This document shows, piece after piece, positions 43,079-55,510 of a DNA stretch of 64,000 nt. The translations under genes and the position numbers were made by a program. Every line of letters begins with the position of its first letter. Position 1 is the stretch's first letter. The notes below the pieces were generated by a model. That model had not been told where the DNA came from. It ran no database searches and worked only from the letters and a program-made list of their open reading frames with translations. Where the stretch lies: assembly GCA_032622095.1 (NCBI GenBank), contig CP136068.1, positions 188,039,309-188,103,308 of the forward strand. Direction: 5' to 3'. Source of the stretch: Siphonodentalium dalli. Taxonomy: Eukaryota; Mollusca; Scaphopoda; Gadilida; Siphonodentaliidae.

Positions 43079-43396
43079 CTGAAAATACAGTGAAGAAAAT
43101 TATAGCGCTTGCATTTTTCATAATGTTTTAGTATTGCCCAGACACAGGCCCACTTATCTTAAGTCCATTTTCTGACAATATTAGTGGAAGTTTGTCATCG
43201 GAAAGTTGACTTGCAATAACAGGGCTTAAATGAGAATCAACGATAATCAGAATCAACGATTCTCATGTTGATCCTCACAAGATCCACTAATTTGATGAAC
43301 TTTCTCAATAAATAGATTCCAATATTGACTCTCGTAAAATGTGTAAATTTTAAACCCTGGAATAAATTTATAGTGACCCATAGGTGAACTGCAGGC

Positions 43397-43648
43397 CAAG
43401 CCTTGAAATAGCGTGCCTGTCATTTGCAGAATGAGGTCCCCAGATGGTGAATTTAGTGATGCTACCCTGCATAGCGGGCTAGCATCACCAAATTCACCCT
43501 CTAGGAACCTCATTCTGCTGAGTTGTAAGCAGAATAAGGTCCCCAGAGAGTGAATTTGGTGATGCTAGCCCACTATGTGGGGTAGCATCACTAAATTCAC
43601 CCTCTGGGGACCTCATTCTACAAATGACAGACACTATTTCAAGGCTTG
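43397..43648. mobile_element. hAT-type palindromic MITE (family C)
   Basis: The termini are CAAGCCTTGAAATAG and CTATTTCAAGGCTTG. The flanks CTGCAGGC (43389-43396) and CTGTAGGC (43649-43656) form an 8-bp target duplication with one later change. Confidence 0.82.
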
Positions 43649-43659
43649 CTGTAGGCCTG

Positions 43660-44045
43660 AGTCTAGTGTGCCTGTCATTTGCAGAATGAGGTGCCCAGAG
43701 GGTGAATTAAGTGATGCTATCTCGCAAAAATTCACCCTCTGGGCACCTCATTCTGCTTAGGCCTCATCTTCTCTTAAAAGTTTCTTTATTATCAAATTTC
43801 TAAAAATACTTTGTCACATAGATTCTATTTCTTTTTTAGTTTAGTTTCACTTTTTCCCCAAATTGGTCACAATATTCACCATTTGGGAACTTCAATGAGT
43901 TCAATCTGAGTCTATGTCTCCCATAGCAGATGAGGCCATGCAGAATGAGGTCCCCAGAGGGTGAATTCAGTGATGCTAGCCCAATATGCGGGATAGCGAC
44001 ACTAATTCACCCTCTGGGGGCCTCATTCTGCACACTAAACTCAGG
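43660..44045. repeat. Family C MITE pieces
   Basis: Two more palindromic blocks (near 43720 and 43985) are joined by the spacer of the long form ('tcatcttctcttaaaagttt'). The ends are decayed. Confidence 0.7.
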
Positions 44046-44134
44046 CTTTATGGGTGATCTGTCGTGACCTGGCCCCAAATGTGTTAGCTGGTTTAGCGTT
44101 AGATCATGTCATGAACCTCTACTCTGGCTATGCA

Positions 44135-44639
44135 CAAGCCTGCAAATAGCGTGTCCGTCATTTGCAGAATGAGGTCCCAAGAGGGTTAATTTAGTGACGC
44201 ATAGCCAAGCCTGCAAATAGCGTGTCTGTCATTTGCAAAACGAGCTCCCCCAGAGGGTGAATTTAGTGACGCTACCCCGCATAGCGGGCTAGCATCACTA
44301 AATTCACCCTCTGCTTAGGCTTCATCTTCTGGGAAGTATCTATGGTATCAAATTAAGATTGTTTTTAGTTACGTTTTCCCATCTGGGTAGTTTCTATATC
44401 CCCTAATTTGCAGAAGATAAAATCCATAATCGAGGCGCCCAATGGGTGAACATCGCCAACTTCAACTGGGAAACTTCTATCTGATCCTAGGTCTACCATA
44501 GCAGTTGAGGGCCTAAGCAGAATGAGGTCCCCAGAGGGTGAATTTAGTGATGCTAGCCCACTATGCGGGGTAGCGTCACTAAATTCACCCTCTGGGGGAC
44601 CTCATTCTGCAAATGACAGACACGCTATTTGCAGGCTTG
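44135..44639. mobile_element. Long hAT-type MITE (family C) with 8-bp TSD
   Basis: The termini are CAAGCCTGCAAATAGCGTG and CACGCTATTTGCAGGCTTG. The exact 8-bp duplication GCTATGCA lies at 44127-44134 and 44640-44647. The interior has two palindromic blocks and a 200-bp spacer with 'gttgaggg'. Near 44205 the left terminus is repeated internally, suggesting insertion of one element into its sibling. Confidence 0.88.
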
Positions 44640-44647
44640 GCTATGCA

Positions 44648-45281
44648 TGTGGAGGTCATACCGGTATTCCACCAGTTCAAAACCTGAGAACTTTTTGATG
44701 TTATGACGGAAGTTTATAACATTAAAAAACAGTGCATATAATATATTTCTTAGTTAATAACTGTTCCTTAATCCGAGATTGCATGATTTAAGTGACTTTG
44801 GTGAGTGATTTTGCTTTGCTTCGCTTACAATCATAGAATGTCTCCAAGATAATTAATTCAATGTTTATTGCGATATTAGCTCTCAAAATTCACAAAAAAC
44901 ATGAAATCTCGAGCACCCATCCTGTGAAATAGATTATTAAGGAACAAGTATCAACAAATCAATATATTCCCTGCGTTGTTTGTTCAATGTTATAAAGTTC
45001 CCCCGTCAGGATAGGTTACAACATAAACAAAATTCCCATGTTTTGAATGGGTGGAACAGGATCTCTACATGCGTAGCCAGAGTAGAGATTCATGACATGG
45101 TCTACTCGCAACCCATTGGAGTTTTGGTTATATCTAAATCTGACCTTTACATCGACACGTAATTTCCCAATCTCGCAACCCTTTCAGAATATCAAAAAGT
45201 TCCCAGGTTTTGAACTGGTGGAATATGATCTCTACGGGCGTAGCTAGAGTAGAGATTCATGGCACGATCCATATTAGCATG
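44648..45281. other. Intronic sequence; 'taaagttccc' repeat
   Basis: E5-E6 intron. Two similar blocks with 'ttgaatgggtggaacaggat' and 'ttgaactggtggaatatgat' lie near 45045 and 45214. Nothing coding. Confidence 0.5.
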
Positions 45282-46291
45282 TAGGGCCGTAACGATTAAG
45301 AGCTCCATGATTCGATTCGAATAACGATGTTTCCCTGACGATTCGATGTGCATCGCAATGCAGCTACTCTAGAGTACATGTATGATATCTGATATCAGCG
45401 GGACAAGCGGGTCATTTAGAGCATACCTTATCATGATAACTGTTCAATATTGTAATACCGATGGGGTACTTGTCTTATCAATGAAACTAATCTATATCAG
45501 TTCTTAATATTTATTCACATCTGGATATGATAAGAAATGTTTTCAACGAGTGTAGTTGAATCATTTTGCGGGTAAAATCGGGGTTGTGATAATTCAAAAT
45601 AAAAGGTCGCAGACCACATGTCCCCCGACTCGAGTGGTAAACTTCATGATTGGATTTGTTAGGAGGATACTATTTGCAACAATGTTATACAGTATAAAGA
45701 TGTTGCAAACCACCGCAAAATTTCTTGGACAAAACAACCCGATGAACAAACGCATGCAAACGCGAAAAAAATGATATTTTTGTATTAGCTATATAGATGT
45801 TGCAAATCACCAACATGTTAGGAACAATATCCCAGAGTTTCAAATCTCTACATTTAAAACTGTAGGAGGAGTTGATTACACCATGAAGGTACCCAATCTC
45901 ATCCAAAAGGCAAAAATGTTCAAAATTTTCTAAGTCGAAACCCCCCCCCCCCCCCCCACCCAAAATATGGAAAAACTTATATTTTTGATTAGCTATATAG
46001 ATGTTGCAAATCACCAACATGTTAGGAACAATATCCCAGAGTTTCAAATCTCTACGTTTAAAACTGTAGGAGGAGTTGATTACACCATGAAGGTACCCAA
46101 TCTCGGACGCACGGACTCACGGACGGACGGACGGACACACAGAAGGACGGACGAGGGTCATTTCTATAGTCCTCCGACGGAAACGTCGGGGGACAAATAC
46201 AGAATGGAATCGGCAATGAAATGAATCGTGAATCGCATCGAGAACCGGAAATCGTGATGCATCAAAATTGTGATGAATCGTTACAGCCCTA
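45282..46291. mobile_element. hAT element (non-autonomous) with nested repeats
   Basis: The termini are TAGGGCCGTAACGATT and AATCGTTACAGCCCTA, with an exact 8-bp target duplication TTAGCATG at 45274-45281 and 46292-46299. Inside is a member of the gacgg-ended dispersed family (about 45560-46190). It contains a 120-bp segment starting 'tagctatatagatgttgcaa' present twice and a C-run at 45940-45957. No transposase remains. Confidence 0.85.
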
Positions 46292-46589
46292 TTAGCATGG
46301 TCAATGTTGTGAAATTGGGTTTCTAATCAGTGGGAGATAATTCAATCGGAAGTGAGCGGAGCCGGAGCGGCAATAAGTTTGTACCGTAAAGTGAACCGGA
46401 ATTCTCGGCACAAGAAGTGACGAGATCGACGAGAGAACTAACAGAGAAACCAAACTGAACACATCATATATTTGTTGCTGTTTTCATTATTATCTGATCA
46501 CATCTTCACGCTTCTGCATATATTTATTGGTGAGTATAAACCTTATTATCTTGTGCATGTATTAAAGTAACATTTACTTGTTCTATACC

Positions 46590-46935
46590 CATTTCTACAT
46601 CAATGATGTCAATTTTCACAATTGAAAGAGAATACAAATTTACACAGAATACTTCAGTGATATCCTTGTTCCATGTCCCACACCGTTCATTTCGTTCAGA
46701 GGACAAACTTCTTTTGACACCATCTGGTGCTAATTTGATCACGATTGGCTACCGTTCTTTTAAAGTTACTTTTCCAAATGCATGGAATCCTGTCATTGAA
46801 ATTAAAAAGAGCCACCAACTCTTGACGACTTCACAAAGTCACTAAAAACTTACATGTTTGTGCGGCTTTTCAGAAAATGACTTTGATATTATGTATATTG
46901 GGGATAAGTGCTATACAAATATTATTATTATTATT
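46590..46935 (+). mobile_element. 3' end of a non-LTR retrotransposon
   Basis: The translated plus strand gives GYRSFKVTFPNAWN. After a frameshift near 46810 it gives LDDFTKSLKTYMFVRLFRK and a stop. This is the typical C-terminal end of reverse-transcriptase proteins of CR1/jockey/RTE-like elements (consensus RSFS..AP..WN ... L..FK..LKTYLF). It is followed by 'gggataagtgctatacaaat' and an (ATT)n tail at 46920-46934. It is heavily 5'-truncated. Confidence 0.7.
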
Positions 46936-47388
46936 ACACTTGGGCTGGAATGATACACTTGTTCATGATACGATACATGATCAGTGATACGATATATCAC
47001 AATACACTAAATAAATACCACTTGAATTATCAGAACTATCATGTTTATAACTGTAGAAAGAAATCAATTAAAACTAAAATGCAATTTGTTTGCTAGTTGA
47101 GTCAAATACACATATATATAGACAGGTAAACTTGATAGAAAATTACAGGCGTTGCTCATTTACACATAACATGCCCATCTTCAGAAATTACTTGATTTCC
47201 TACACAGTTACTATTATTAACTACAGATGGGCATCTCATTGAAATACCATAACAATTTTGAATGTCTCAAATTAAGGTGAGAATCAGTTATCATGAGACC
47301 TACATAAAAAGGTGTAAATATCATCACATGACAGGTGTAAACAATATCATAAAAATGCGAGGACAGGTGTCCAAAACATGACCCTTAC
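46936..47388. other. Intronic sequence without recognised features
   Basis: E5-E6 intron between the retrotransposon tail and the E5 donor. Only short AT-rich repeats are seen. Confidence 0.4.
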
Positions 47389-47484
47389 CTGGATACACTT
47401 AGAAGGTGAGAAGACAGGCGCGGGTGGATAACCTCCGAGGCTGTTAGAGTTACTACTCCCTCCTGGAGACGACGACGTGTAAGT
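47389..47484 (-). CDS. TLK: TLK exon E5: Ser/Gly/Pro-rich linker
   Basis: Thirty-two codons read TYTSSSPGGSSNSNSLGGYP and PAPVFSPSKCIQ. It is low-complexity and disordered, like the Ser/Pro-rich stretch before QTDLTMLKL in vertebrate TLKs; the final Ile-Gln matches the family's IIQ. The acceptor is TTTTAG|A and the donor is CAG|GTAAGG; phase 0 at both ends. The assignment rests on position, phase and the IQ/TD junction. The acceptor is duplicated 27 bp upstream. Confidence 0.85.
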
Positions 47485-47517
47485 CTAAAATAAAGACGAC
47501 GACGTATAAGTCTAAAA
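47485..47517 (-). repeat. 27-bp duplicate of the E5 acceptor
   Basis: On the gene strand TTTTAGACTTATACGTCGTC precedes the real TTTTAGACTTACACGTCGTC by 27 bp. The period is in frame, but using the upstream copy puts the TAG of the real acceptor in frame (T-Y-T-S-S-S-L-F-stop). Confidence 0.85.
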
Positions 47518-47559
47518 TGAAGCAAATGCCAGTAAAGCAACAGAAGTGTAAGTTCAAGC

Positions 47560-47765
47560 CTTGAAATAGGGTGTCTGTCATTTGCAGAATGAGGTCCCCA
47601 GAGGGTGAATTTAGTGATGCTACCACGCATAGCGGGCTAGCATCACCAAAATCACCCTCTGGAGACCTCATTCTGCTGAGGTGTAAGCAGAATGAGGTCC
47701 CCAGAGGGTGACTAAATTCATCCTCTGGGGACCTCATTCTGCAAATGACAGACACCCTATTTCTT
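47560..47765. mobile_element. Family C MITE
   Basis: The left terminus 'caagccttgaaatagggtgt' is followed by two palindromic blocks. The right terminus is decayed after 'gacaccctatttc'. Confidence 0.75.
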
Positions 47766-48749
47766 GTTGCTTTTATAATTACCACTCAGTCCTTCCCACG
47801 AGGAAAATTCAGCGAGAGCATTTATTGGCTCCCCTAATTCAGAAGACGGGTGTAATATTGCACCCATAATATAATCTTAAGTTGGGTTTTTCTCAAACAA
47901 AATGCCATTGTGGAATAGAGCTATGTCCAGTTACACTTTGATATGGCATAATTCAACTGAGACGCTAAAGGATCTAAATAAACCTTAAAATAGTTCAATA
48001 TTTAATCAACAATTACAGTCTCCATAAATATTTTGAGAAGAGGGATGAGTACAAATTTTAGCACCCGTGAATTGAAAATTACGAGTGTGTACGGGTGCGA
48101 GAGCAATTGCTCTCCTCTCCTGGTAAGGACTGACGACCAATTAATACGATTCTCACAAATGTTTACTGTGCTGGACATATACTCCATATTTGTAATCAAT
48201 TTATTAGATCATCTTGGGAAAGCCGCATCATCCTACAAAAGCGAATTGATCACAGATCTACGAACATAAATCGGTTAGGATTTCGTCGGTTTATCAAAGA
48301 GAACTGGAGACCAGAGGACAGAGGACAGATCCTGAGGAGAGCAATCAGTCACTCATTGATGAGTAGTTCAGATAAATATGACTCATTCTGCACTTATTTC
48401 CCTCAGATAAATATGACTCTCATTCTGCACTTATGAAATGTTCAGATAATATGAACAAATGAACATTTCCCTCAGATAAATATGACTCATTCTGCACTTT
48501 TATTATCTCTCGCCTGTTTATTTTCCTGAACACATAAACACAGTTATAAAAGTATACATGGCAACAGTCTATTATTCATTTGGAGGGTGTTCAGGTAATA
48601 AAGGCAGACAATAGACAGAAAAAAACAGAAAATACAAGAGCAGTATGATTCATATTCATTCGTGGGAAATGTTCAGATAATAAGTTCAACAAATGACCTG
48701 CTAAACCATCCATCAATGAGTATTTAGTAAAGAAAGTTAATGTACTTAC
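47766..48749. other. Intronic sequence with small repeats
   Basis: At 48385-48500 three copies of 'cagataaatatgactcattc' are interleaved with 'atgttcagataatatgaac'. Near 47845 and 48055 there are 'acgggtgtaatattgcaccc' and 'acgagtgtgtacgggtgcga' fragments related to 37115-37140. No exon is seen. Confidence 0.5.
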
Positions 48750-48833
48750 GTAAGACAAGCCTTGAGGTGACGGTGACTTTGGACCAATGGAGGAAACTGT
48801 TTGAAAATTTCTGTTTGGAGATTGACACTGGTG
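48750..48833 (-). CDS. TLK: TLK exon E4: Ser/Pro-rich linker
   Basis: Twenty-eight codons read HQCQSPNRNFQTVSSIGPKS and PSPQGLSY. It corresponds in position to the disordered YQGGNGSSPVRG region of vertebrate TLKs. It has several SP sites, possible phosphorylation targets. The acceptor is ATTACAG|C and the donor is TAC|GTAAGT; phase 0 at both ends. The match is by context more than identity. Confidence 0.83.
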
Positions 48834-48879
48834 CTGTAATGAAATAATACAAATTTATAGATAGGGCCAAAAAAAACTC

Positions 48880-49172
48880 CCATCTAGAGGTGATCCTAAA
48901 CATGCCTGAAAATTTTCAAAACATTTCTCCAATAAATGCATGCTGCATGGTGTGTCGATGGATTCAAATTTGAAATTCAAAATGGCTGCTGGCAGCCATT
49001 TCTTTTTACGAATTTGGAAAAAATTGATGGCTCCCATCAAGAGGTCACCCGAAGATCCATATGAAATTTGGTGATGATATGGATGAGGGGATGCGGCCTG
49101 TAGGGTGAGCCAAAGGAAGTTGTTGATAACGCTAAGAATTTTCAACAAAATCCTTCTTGCCAGCAAAAAAAA
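48880..49172. repeat. Diverged single unit related to the 160-bp satellite
   Basis: 'aaatggctgctggcagccat' with following 'atgaaatttggtgatgatat' is an old relative of the satellite unit next door. It lacks the 'cgttcccatctacatgtca' block. Confidence 0.5.
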
Positions 49173-50483
49173 ATTAAAGTGTCAATGACACTGTAGCTCA
49201 ACTTGGAAAGGGAATAATTTAATGTATTACAGTCAATGGAGCGATTAGGAATGTGGAAAGTTGAATGTCTAATACTAGTTTATAGACATGAAGAGAAAAG
49301 TAAAATCCAAGATGGCTGCTGGCGGCCATGTTTTCGGTCGAATGACCCCAAAATGACTCGTTCCCATCTACATGTCATTATTAACATTCTTGACAAATTT
49401 TATATTGTTCAGACTAAAGGTACAACATGTAGCCCGTGCTAAAGAATTTAGTCATACAAAGAGTAAAATCCAAGATGGCTGCTGGCGGCCATGTTTTTGG
49501 CCGAATGACCCCAAAATGAGTCGTTCCCATCTACATGTCATCGTTAACATCCATGACAAATTTTATGATGATCAGACTAAAGGTACGACCTGTAGCCCAT
49601 GCTCAAGAATTTAGTCATACAAAGAGTAAAATCCAAGATGGCTGCTGGCGGCTATGTTTTTTGGCCAAATGACCCCAAAATTACTCGTTCCCATCTACAT
49701 GTCAATATTAACATCCATGACAAATTTCATGATGATCAGACGAACAGTTTGTGGCCCATGCTAATGGATTAAATTTTGAAATCCAAGATGGCCGCTGGTG
49801 GCCATGTTTTTTGTCCGAATGACCCCAAAATGACTCGTTCCCATTTACATTCCAATTTCAACAGCCATGACATATTTTATGATGATCAGACTAAAGGTAC
49901 GACCTATAGCCCGTGCTAAAGGATTTAGTCATACAAAGAGTAAAATCCAAGATGGCTGCTGGCGGCAATGTTTTCTGGCCGAATGACCCCAAAATGACTC
50001 GTTCCCATCTACATGTCATTGTTAATATCCATGACAAATTTTATGATGATCAGACTAAAGGTACGACCTGCAGCCCGTGCTAAAGAATTTAGTCATACAA
50101 AGAGTAAAATCCAAGATGGCTGTTGGCGGCCATGTTTTTTGGCCGAATGACCCCAAAATTACTCGTTCCCATCTACATGTCAATATTATCATCCATGACA
50201 AATTTCATGATGATAAGACAAACAGTACGGCCTGTAGCCCGTGCTAATGGATTGAATTTTGAAATCCAAGATGGCCACTGGCGGCCATGTTTTTTTTTCC
50301 GAATGACCCCAAAATTAATCATTCTGGTCTAAATGTTGATGTCAACAGCTATGACAAATTTCATAATGATCGACCAAAGGTACGACCTGTAGCCTGTATT
50401 GTTGACGCCTTACGTACACACGCACACACGGACGACAAAGCCATGGCAATAGCTCAAACTTTACAAAGTAAAGTTGAGCTAAA
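49173..50483 (+). mobile_element. Compact element carrying the 160-bp satellite
   Basis: It has the same left end ('gtgtcaatgacactgtagct'), about seven satellite units, and the same right end ('aagccatggcaatagctcaa' ... 'aagtaaagttgagct') as the element at 29797-32660. That defines a discrete mobile unit with a variable number of satellite repeats. No coding sequence is seen. Confidence 0.8.
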
Positions 50484-51387
50484 AATTCAATGGGTCGGTT
50501 TTCTTTATTTAGATCATCATGGGATTATAAGTCTGAAACTTAAAAGTACTTGGTAAAATGTTGCACTCCCTGTTTGCGTGAATTTTCACAGGATTTACCA
50601 CATGGGCCAGGATTCCAGGAACATTACATTTTCTTTGTCGCCCATTGGCCCATATTTTATAAATAATTGCCACCAGATGAGAAAACTTAATAAAAAGATG
50701 CAATGTCATTGTCGTTTTGGAAGCAAATTAAAGATAGAAGGACTGACCGGGAACGATCTATAAAAGTGTTCTAAGCTGCCAACAGGTTATACTATAATAG
50801 AATCATTGATAACTGGTGCAGTTTATGATATCATTCTTATCGGCGGAATTATCGATCGCGGATGACACCAGTCTGTGGGGAAACGACAGTGGTCTAGTGG
50901 TGGTATGGCTGCTATCATTACCGACCCATAACCTCATTAAAGGGGTCGATTAATTAGAGCATAGCTGTAGTTTATATTTTTTTGATGTTTGACATTTTGG
51001 TAATAATGCTTATATTTACACTCACACATGCATTCGCGTTGTGGATCATGAATGCAGAACGTTGCTTGATCGAAATTCCATCACATGACGTCGCAAGCTG
51101 ACCCCAACTTGCTTCATTTTTGTGTAGACGCAACTTGCATCAAGTCACGAGAATTACGTTGCAAATTGGTGCTTAATGCTCTTTTAATCTGCATGTTGAC
51201 TCGGTTGAGTGTAAATATAAGTAACGGATGTTTATTTTGTTGCATTCTATAGAGTATGGCTGCAAATAGTTCTGACATTTTTATTTGTGTCACAAAATGT
51301 CAGACCAACTTGCATCCATACTCTATGGAACACAAGCAAATCAACATCCATTTCTAAAGTAGTTTTGATTGCTCTCATAAAACTTAC
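50484..51387. other. Intronic sequence without recognised features
   Basis: E3-E4 intron. I recognise no repeat family or coding signal. Confidence 0.4.
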
Positions 51388-51446
51388 CTTGAAATATTCG
51401 TTTATCTTTTTTCCATTACTCTCAGATCGAGTTACTTTTAAAAGAG
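51388..51446 (-). CDS. TLK: TLK exon E3: conserved KI-x-(D/E)YF segment
   Basis: Two bases complete Ala, then 19 codons read LLKVTRSESNGKKINEYFK. GKKINEYFK matches the family's GHKISDYFEY, the best-conserved patch of the N-terminal half. The acceptor is TTATAG|C and the donor is AAG|GTAAGT; phase 1 in, 0 out. Confidence 0.9.
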
Positions 51447-54400
51447 CTATAAAAAATAATAAAAATAAAATATTATAATTTTGTACAGCCACTTCAGTGT
51501 GAAGAATATTCATTCAATATTGAGTAAACAGTATGCAGGGTGTCCTCTAGTGCTTAGGGGAATGGTACCCCTACGGCCGCTGGGTGAAATCTCAGTCCAT
51601 CAACAAATTGCAAATATCTAGTAAATCTGTCGATAATTAAAGCCAAGTTCTGAATGTTTACTGAAATATAAGTAGAAAAGTCGAGGAATTGTAATTGGGT
51701 TTATATTTAACAATTTGAAGAGGTAAGTAACTTAAGGGTGTTGTCATTTGGCACAGCATCAGAGCTGTTAAGTTTCATGGATTGTCCGTGAGACTCCCTG
51801 ATTGCCATAGCGAAAACATCTAAAATATGGATAACAAGCAGTCGCAGACGACGTTATCCCCCGCCGAAATGTGCAGTTGGGGAAGTGCATTCTCAATAAT
51901 GTTTGCGTTCTCAGTATGTGCTAAACAAGAGGTGGGATTTTGTCAAAAAGCTTGGCTTGCGAACTCATTTTAGGTACTAGGCATGTGACGTCGTCCATAA
52001 GTCCAATAACACAGAGCTGTTAAATAACCGTTAAGTCACAAAGCATGCGAACGGAATGTGTCAATTTCGTTTGCAGGTACGGTAAAATGTAAGACGGGTC
52101 CATTTTGTGCTTTCGGTTTCACGCATGTCCAGTTGTAACTCTGGTTCTTTTTAACTTATTTCAAACGAAGTTTCAGCTTCTTAAAATTTGCTCGGGAGTT
52201 TTATTTACTTTCACATTTGAATAATTTGTGATATTCTCCAACTCCTAGTCTCCGTTCGGATGCCGTTCAAAATGATGTTGGGAAAAATATCCAAGACGAC
52301 ACAATAAATAAGCCCTTTAAGGGAAATAAGTCGTCCTGTTCCCGGTTGATGAAATAAATACTTCTGAGGAAGCATTGGAATGCCCCGACAGAGAATCAAC
52401 AACATATTAGCACCATTGCCCTAATTAAATGTCTGACACATAATCAAGGGAAGACACACCTGTGCATTGTTATAGGAAGAAATTCGAAACGTCAATCTAC
52501 TTGACAGATGCCCACGTGTGCGCAACAGAGATTGAATATTTCAAACCAACACTCCAAATTTGCTGCTGTCAATCAATACAGAAGACAGCTGGGAGGAGGA
52601 GTCATCTGCATCAAATTGCTAGTAATATCTTGCCCCAGAAATTTGAGGATGCAGAACGGCCTTTGACCTAAATTTAATAATAACTTCAAAAGACTCGACA
52701 ATGTCGCAACGCAGCCCGAGGTCAAATAGAGGTTCACGATGGGGAAAATATAGTTTTTCATGCAAAGTCAACAGGCAGCGATCTCTGAAAAATATTTTAT
52801 GAACTTTATGCATGTATATAATTATGCCGACGAGAGGCTAATTAAAGTCCGAATAATCAAGTTCTGGTATTCTTCAGCATAAACCACAAATCGTGTTTAT
52901 TATATAATTATTGTTGGTTTATTTAATACATGGTATGGTTGTATGAATAATGAGCGAGTGTGAAAATTTTAAAACGACCGGAAAATTTCTGGGGATTTTT
53001 CATGGCGTTTGTTTGTAAAGTATATGAACGCTCTTTATTGTTATATGCTATAGAAAACAGTTTCGGTCGATACTGGAACTGACACGATAAAAGGAGACAA
53101 TTACTCAATTTGTACCTACATGACCGAACATGCAAAACTGACAAGAATGCTATATTCATGTGCGGTTCCGTACATTTATGTGTTTCAAACGGCGAAAACA
53201 CTAATCTGAGAAATGCAGCTCTGTTAAAAGGTTTGCGTATTCTACCCCCACCACCCCATAATGCCTGTTAAAACACACAAGAATAAAGTAGCCTGGTGTG
53301 TACTACTTTAATTGACTTGCATATTTGCGTGGGTGAAAACTATTGACAATTATCGGTTTCTTCATTGTATATAATCTTCCTTTCGGCATATTTCACGCAG
53401 ACTTTGACTCCATGATAATGAACACGTGCTTGATCATATAAAAGGGCGGGGCTCTCGATGGGATGTTTTTTGTAACGTGTACAATACAGAATGACAACGA
53501 TGTCAGGATAGGATTAGGAAACATTGTTACAATATGTTACATATACACAAAATAGTTTAATCATAGGTAATATAAAATAAGATAAGGCAAACTAAATAGC
53601 ATGCATGTGTTTCCGATTTGTTGATCTAAAAACTCCAGGCAGATAGGTATGTGTACATGTACACATATTCGGCTACATGCCATCATCTCAGGATGATTTC
53701 GTGATTTAGCCTTTCCATCATAGTTGAATAAATCTTTTCCTTTTAAACATTCATTGCATTTGGAAGCTTCGGGACTCACCGAAAACACGCCCCATATTGT
53801 ATTTGATATCATTGGCACCGCTGTCAATCATTCGCGGCAGGCTTTTGATCTGCGGTCTGTCAGTTAAAAGTGACAAATGATTGGTTACCACGTCAGAGCA
53901 CTGCTCGAACAATACATGGATAATTACTAGTAATGTTTTTAATTATTTGCATCACTGTAGATCTGCATGTGTCGATTACACATGTACATGTATGTGTTAT
54001 CATATCCTCATGAAGATTTCAAATGACATCGGACTCTTGGCATACAGGTAATCGACCTTTAATCGGATGTGACGCTTAATATTAAATATTCAAAGAATGC
54101 ATGTAAATGTACATTGTGACATGAACTCTAAAAGTTTTTTGTTTGTGATAAATCTCAATTATATATGTCTGTCATGTGCGCGAAGCGCACACATGGAACA
54201 TAGGATGCTAACGCTAATTCGTGCAGCGCGATCAATGTGATCTATATTTATTTATTAGGTTTTTTTTCCGGAAAAATTCTAAATGTATATGTAAACATTT
54301 AACACCAATCAATAATGTGTTACCCATGCCGCCCACCACGCCAAAAAACATTTTATTGTGTTGTTGACGGTTGTGTTGATGGTCAACTCGACCGGGCTAT

Positions 54401-54568
54401 TTTGCGTTGACGGTTATGCCGACCGTGTTATGTTGCGTTGATGGTTTCCTCGACCGCGTGGGAGTAATGTTACGACCACATTGCGTTAACACGAGAAGTT
54501 GAGAACCGCGTTGATGGTAAATTTTCAACGCGGTCAGGAAGGACACTTATTTTGAGAATATGTGTAGA
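51447..54568. other. Intronic sequence, largely unique
   Basis: A 3.1-kb stretch of the E2-E3 intron has no clear repeats. Minus-strand 53561-53827 is open for 88 codons with SKCNECLKGKDLF, faintly like the first half of a BED finger, but there is no second half. At 54300-54540 a loosely repeated 'gcgttgacggtt / gcgttgatggtt' tract occurs. 'gtgcgcgaagcgcac' at 54177 is a short perfect palindrome. Confidence 0.45.
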
Positions 54569-54650
54569 TGCATACCTGAATCAGTTAATTTAGATGTGTA
54601 CCTGAGTCAGTTAATTTAGATGCGTACCTGAATCAGTTAATTTAGATGCG
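54569..54650 (-). repeat. 26-bp array copying the E2 splice donor
   Basis: Three extra copies of the E2 end (minus strand TGATTCAG|GTACGCATC or near variants) follow the real donor. Their GTs fall near 54575, 54601 and 54627, spaced 26 bp. Each unit holds about eight exonic bases and the donor. The period is not a multiple of three. Confidence 0.85.
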
Positions 54651-54653
54651 TAC

Positions 54654-54744
54654 CTGAATCAATTGTGGGATCGCCTGGAGTTTTTCGTTTTCTTTTCCGT
54701 TCTGTGGGAGTTTTCGATTTTTCTGGTGTGGACAACCCCGCAGG
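54654..54744 (-). CDS. TLK: TLK exon E2: TPEK segment and basic NLS-like stretch
   Basis: Thirty codons plus one base read PAGLSTPEKSKTPTERKRKR and KTPGDPTIDS. STPEKSK...RKRKRK resembles the vertebrate SETPEKKQSESSRGRKRKAE, and the basic run is a plausible nuclear localisation signal, fitting a nuclear kinase acting on histone chaperone ASF1. The acceptor is TTTTCAG|C and the donor is CAG|GTACGC; phase 0 in, 1 out. Confidence 0.92.
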
Positions 54745-54842
54745 CTGAAAAGAAGCAAGAATATGCTTAAACTCTTTTTCAGAAAGTAAGCAAATAGAAA
54801 ACAGATACATTTGTGGTTTGGGCACCTCTGGTGAATTTGCCA

Positions 54843-55094
54843 TCTTCTATAATGTGTTCACAGCAAAGGTGGCATAATTTAAATGAGCAAATATGCTAAA
54901 TACTTAGTAGTGAACTAAGAATTATTTGAATGATCTAAAGCTATATGGTGTACTAGAACAGAATTACAGTATACCAAAACCAATATACATGTATGCTCCA
55001 AAAGCGATAAGGCTCTGTATCTTCACAGAAAGAATTTATAATCTACCACATCTCAGCCAAATAGTCGCCATGAAAGACTGTCGATCAATCCCAT
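54843..55094. other. Intronic sequence without recognised features
   Basis: Between E2 and the next MITE; nothing recognised. Confidence 0.35.
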
Positions 55095-55510
55095 CAAGCC
55101 TGAGATTAGTGTGTCTGTCATTCATATGAGGTCCCCAGAGGGTGAATTTAGTGACGCTATCCCACACAGTGGGCTAGCATCACCAAATTCACCCTCTGGG
55201 GACCTGATTCTACATGGCCTCATCTGCTATGGGAGACATAGACTCAGTTTAAAGTTCCCAAATGGTGAATATTGTGGTGTTCACCCATTGGGAACCTTGA
55301 TTATGCAATGTGTAGTCTGCCAATTTGCGGATACAGAAAAGCTAAACTAAAAAAGAAATAGAATCCATGTGAAGAAGTTTCTATAGAAATTTGATAATAA
55401 AGAAACTTTCCAGAGAATATGAGGCTTATGCAGAATAAGGTCCCCAGAGGTAAATTTAGTGATGTTAGCCTGCTATGCAGGATAGTGCCACTAAATTCAC
55501 TCTCTGGATG
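55095..55510. mobile_element. Long family C MITE, decayed
   Basis: Two palindromic blocks ('ggtccccagagggtgaattt' near 55130, a decayed block near 55470) are joined by the long-form spacer. Termini are partly lost. Confidence 0.7.
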
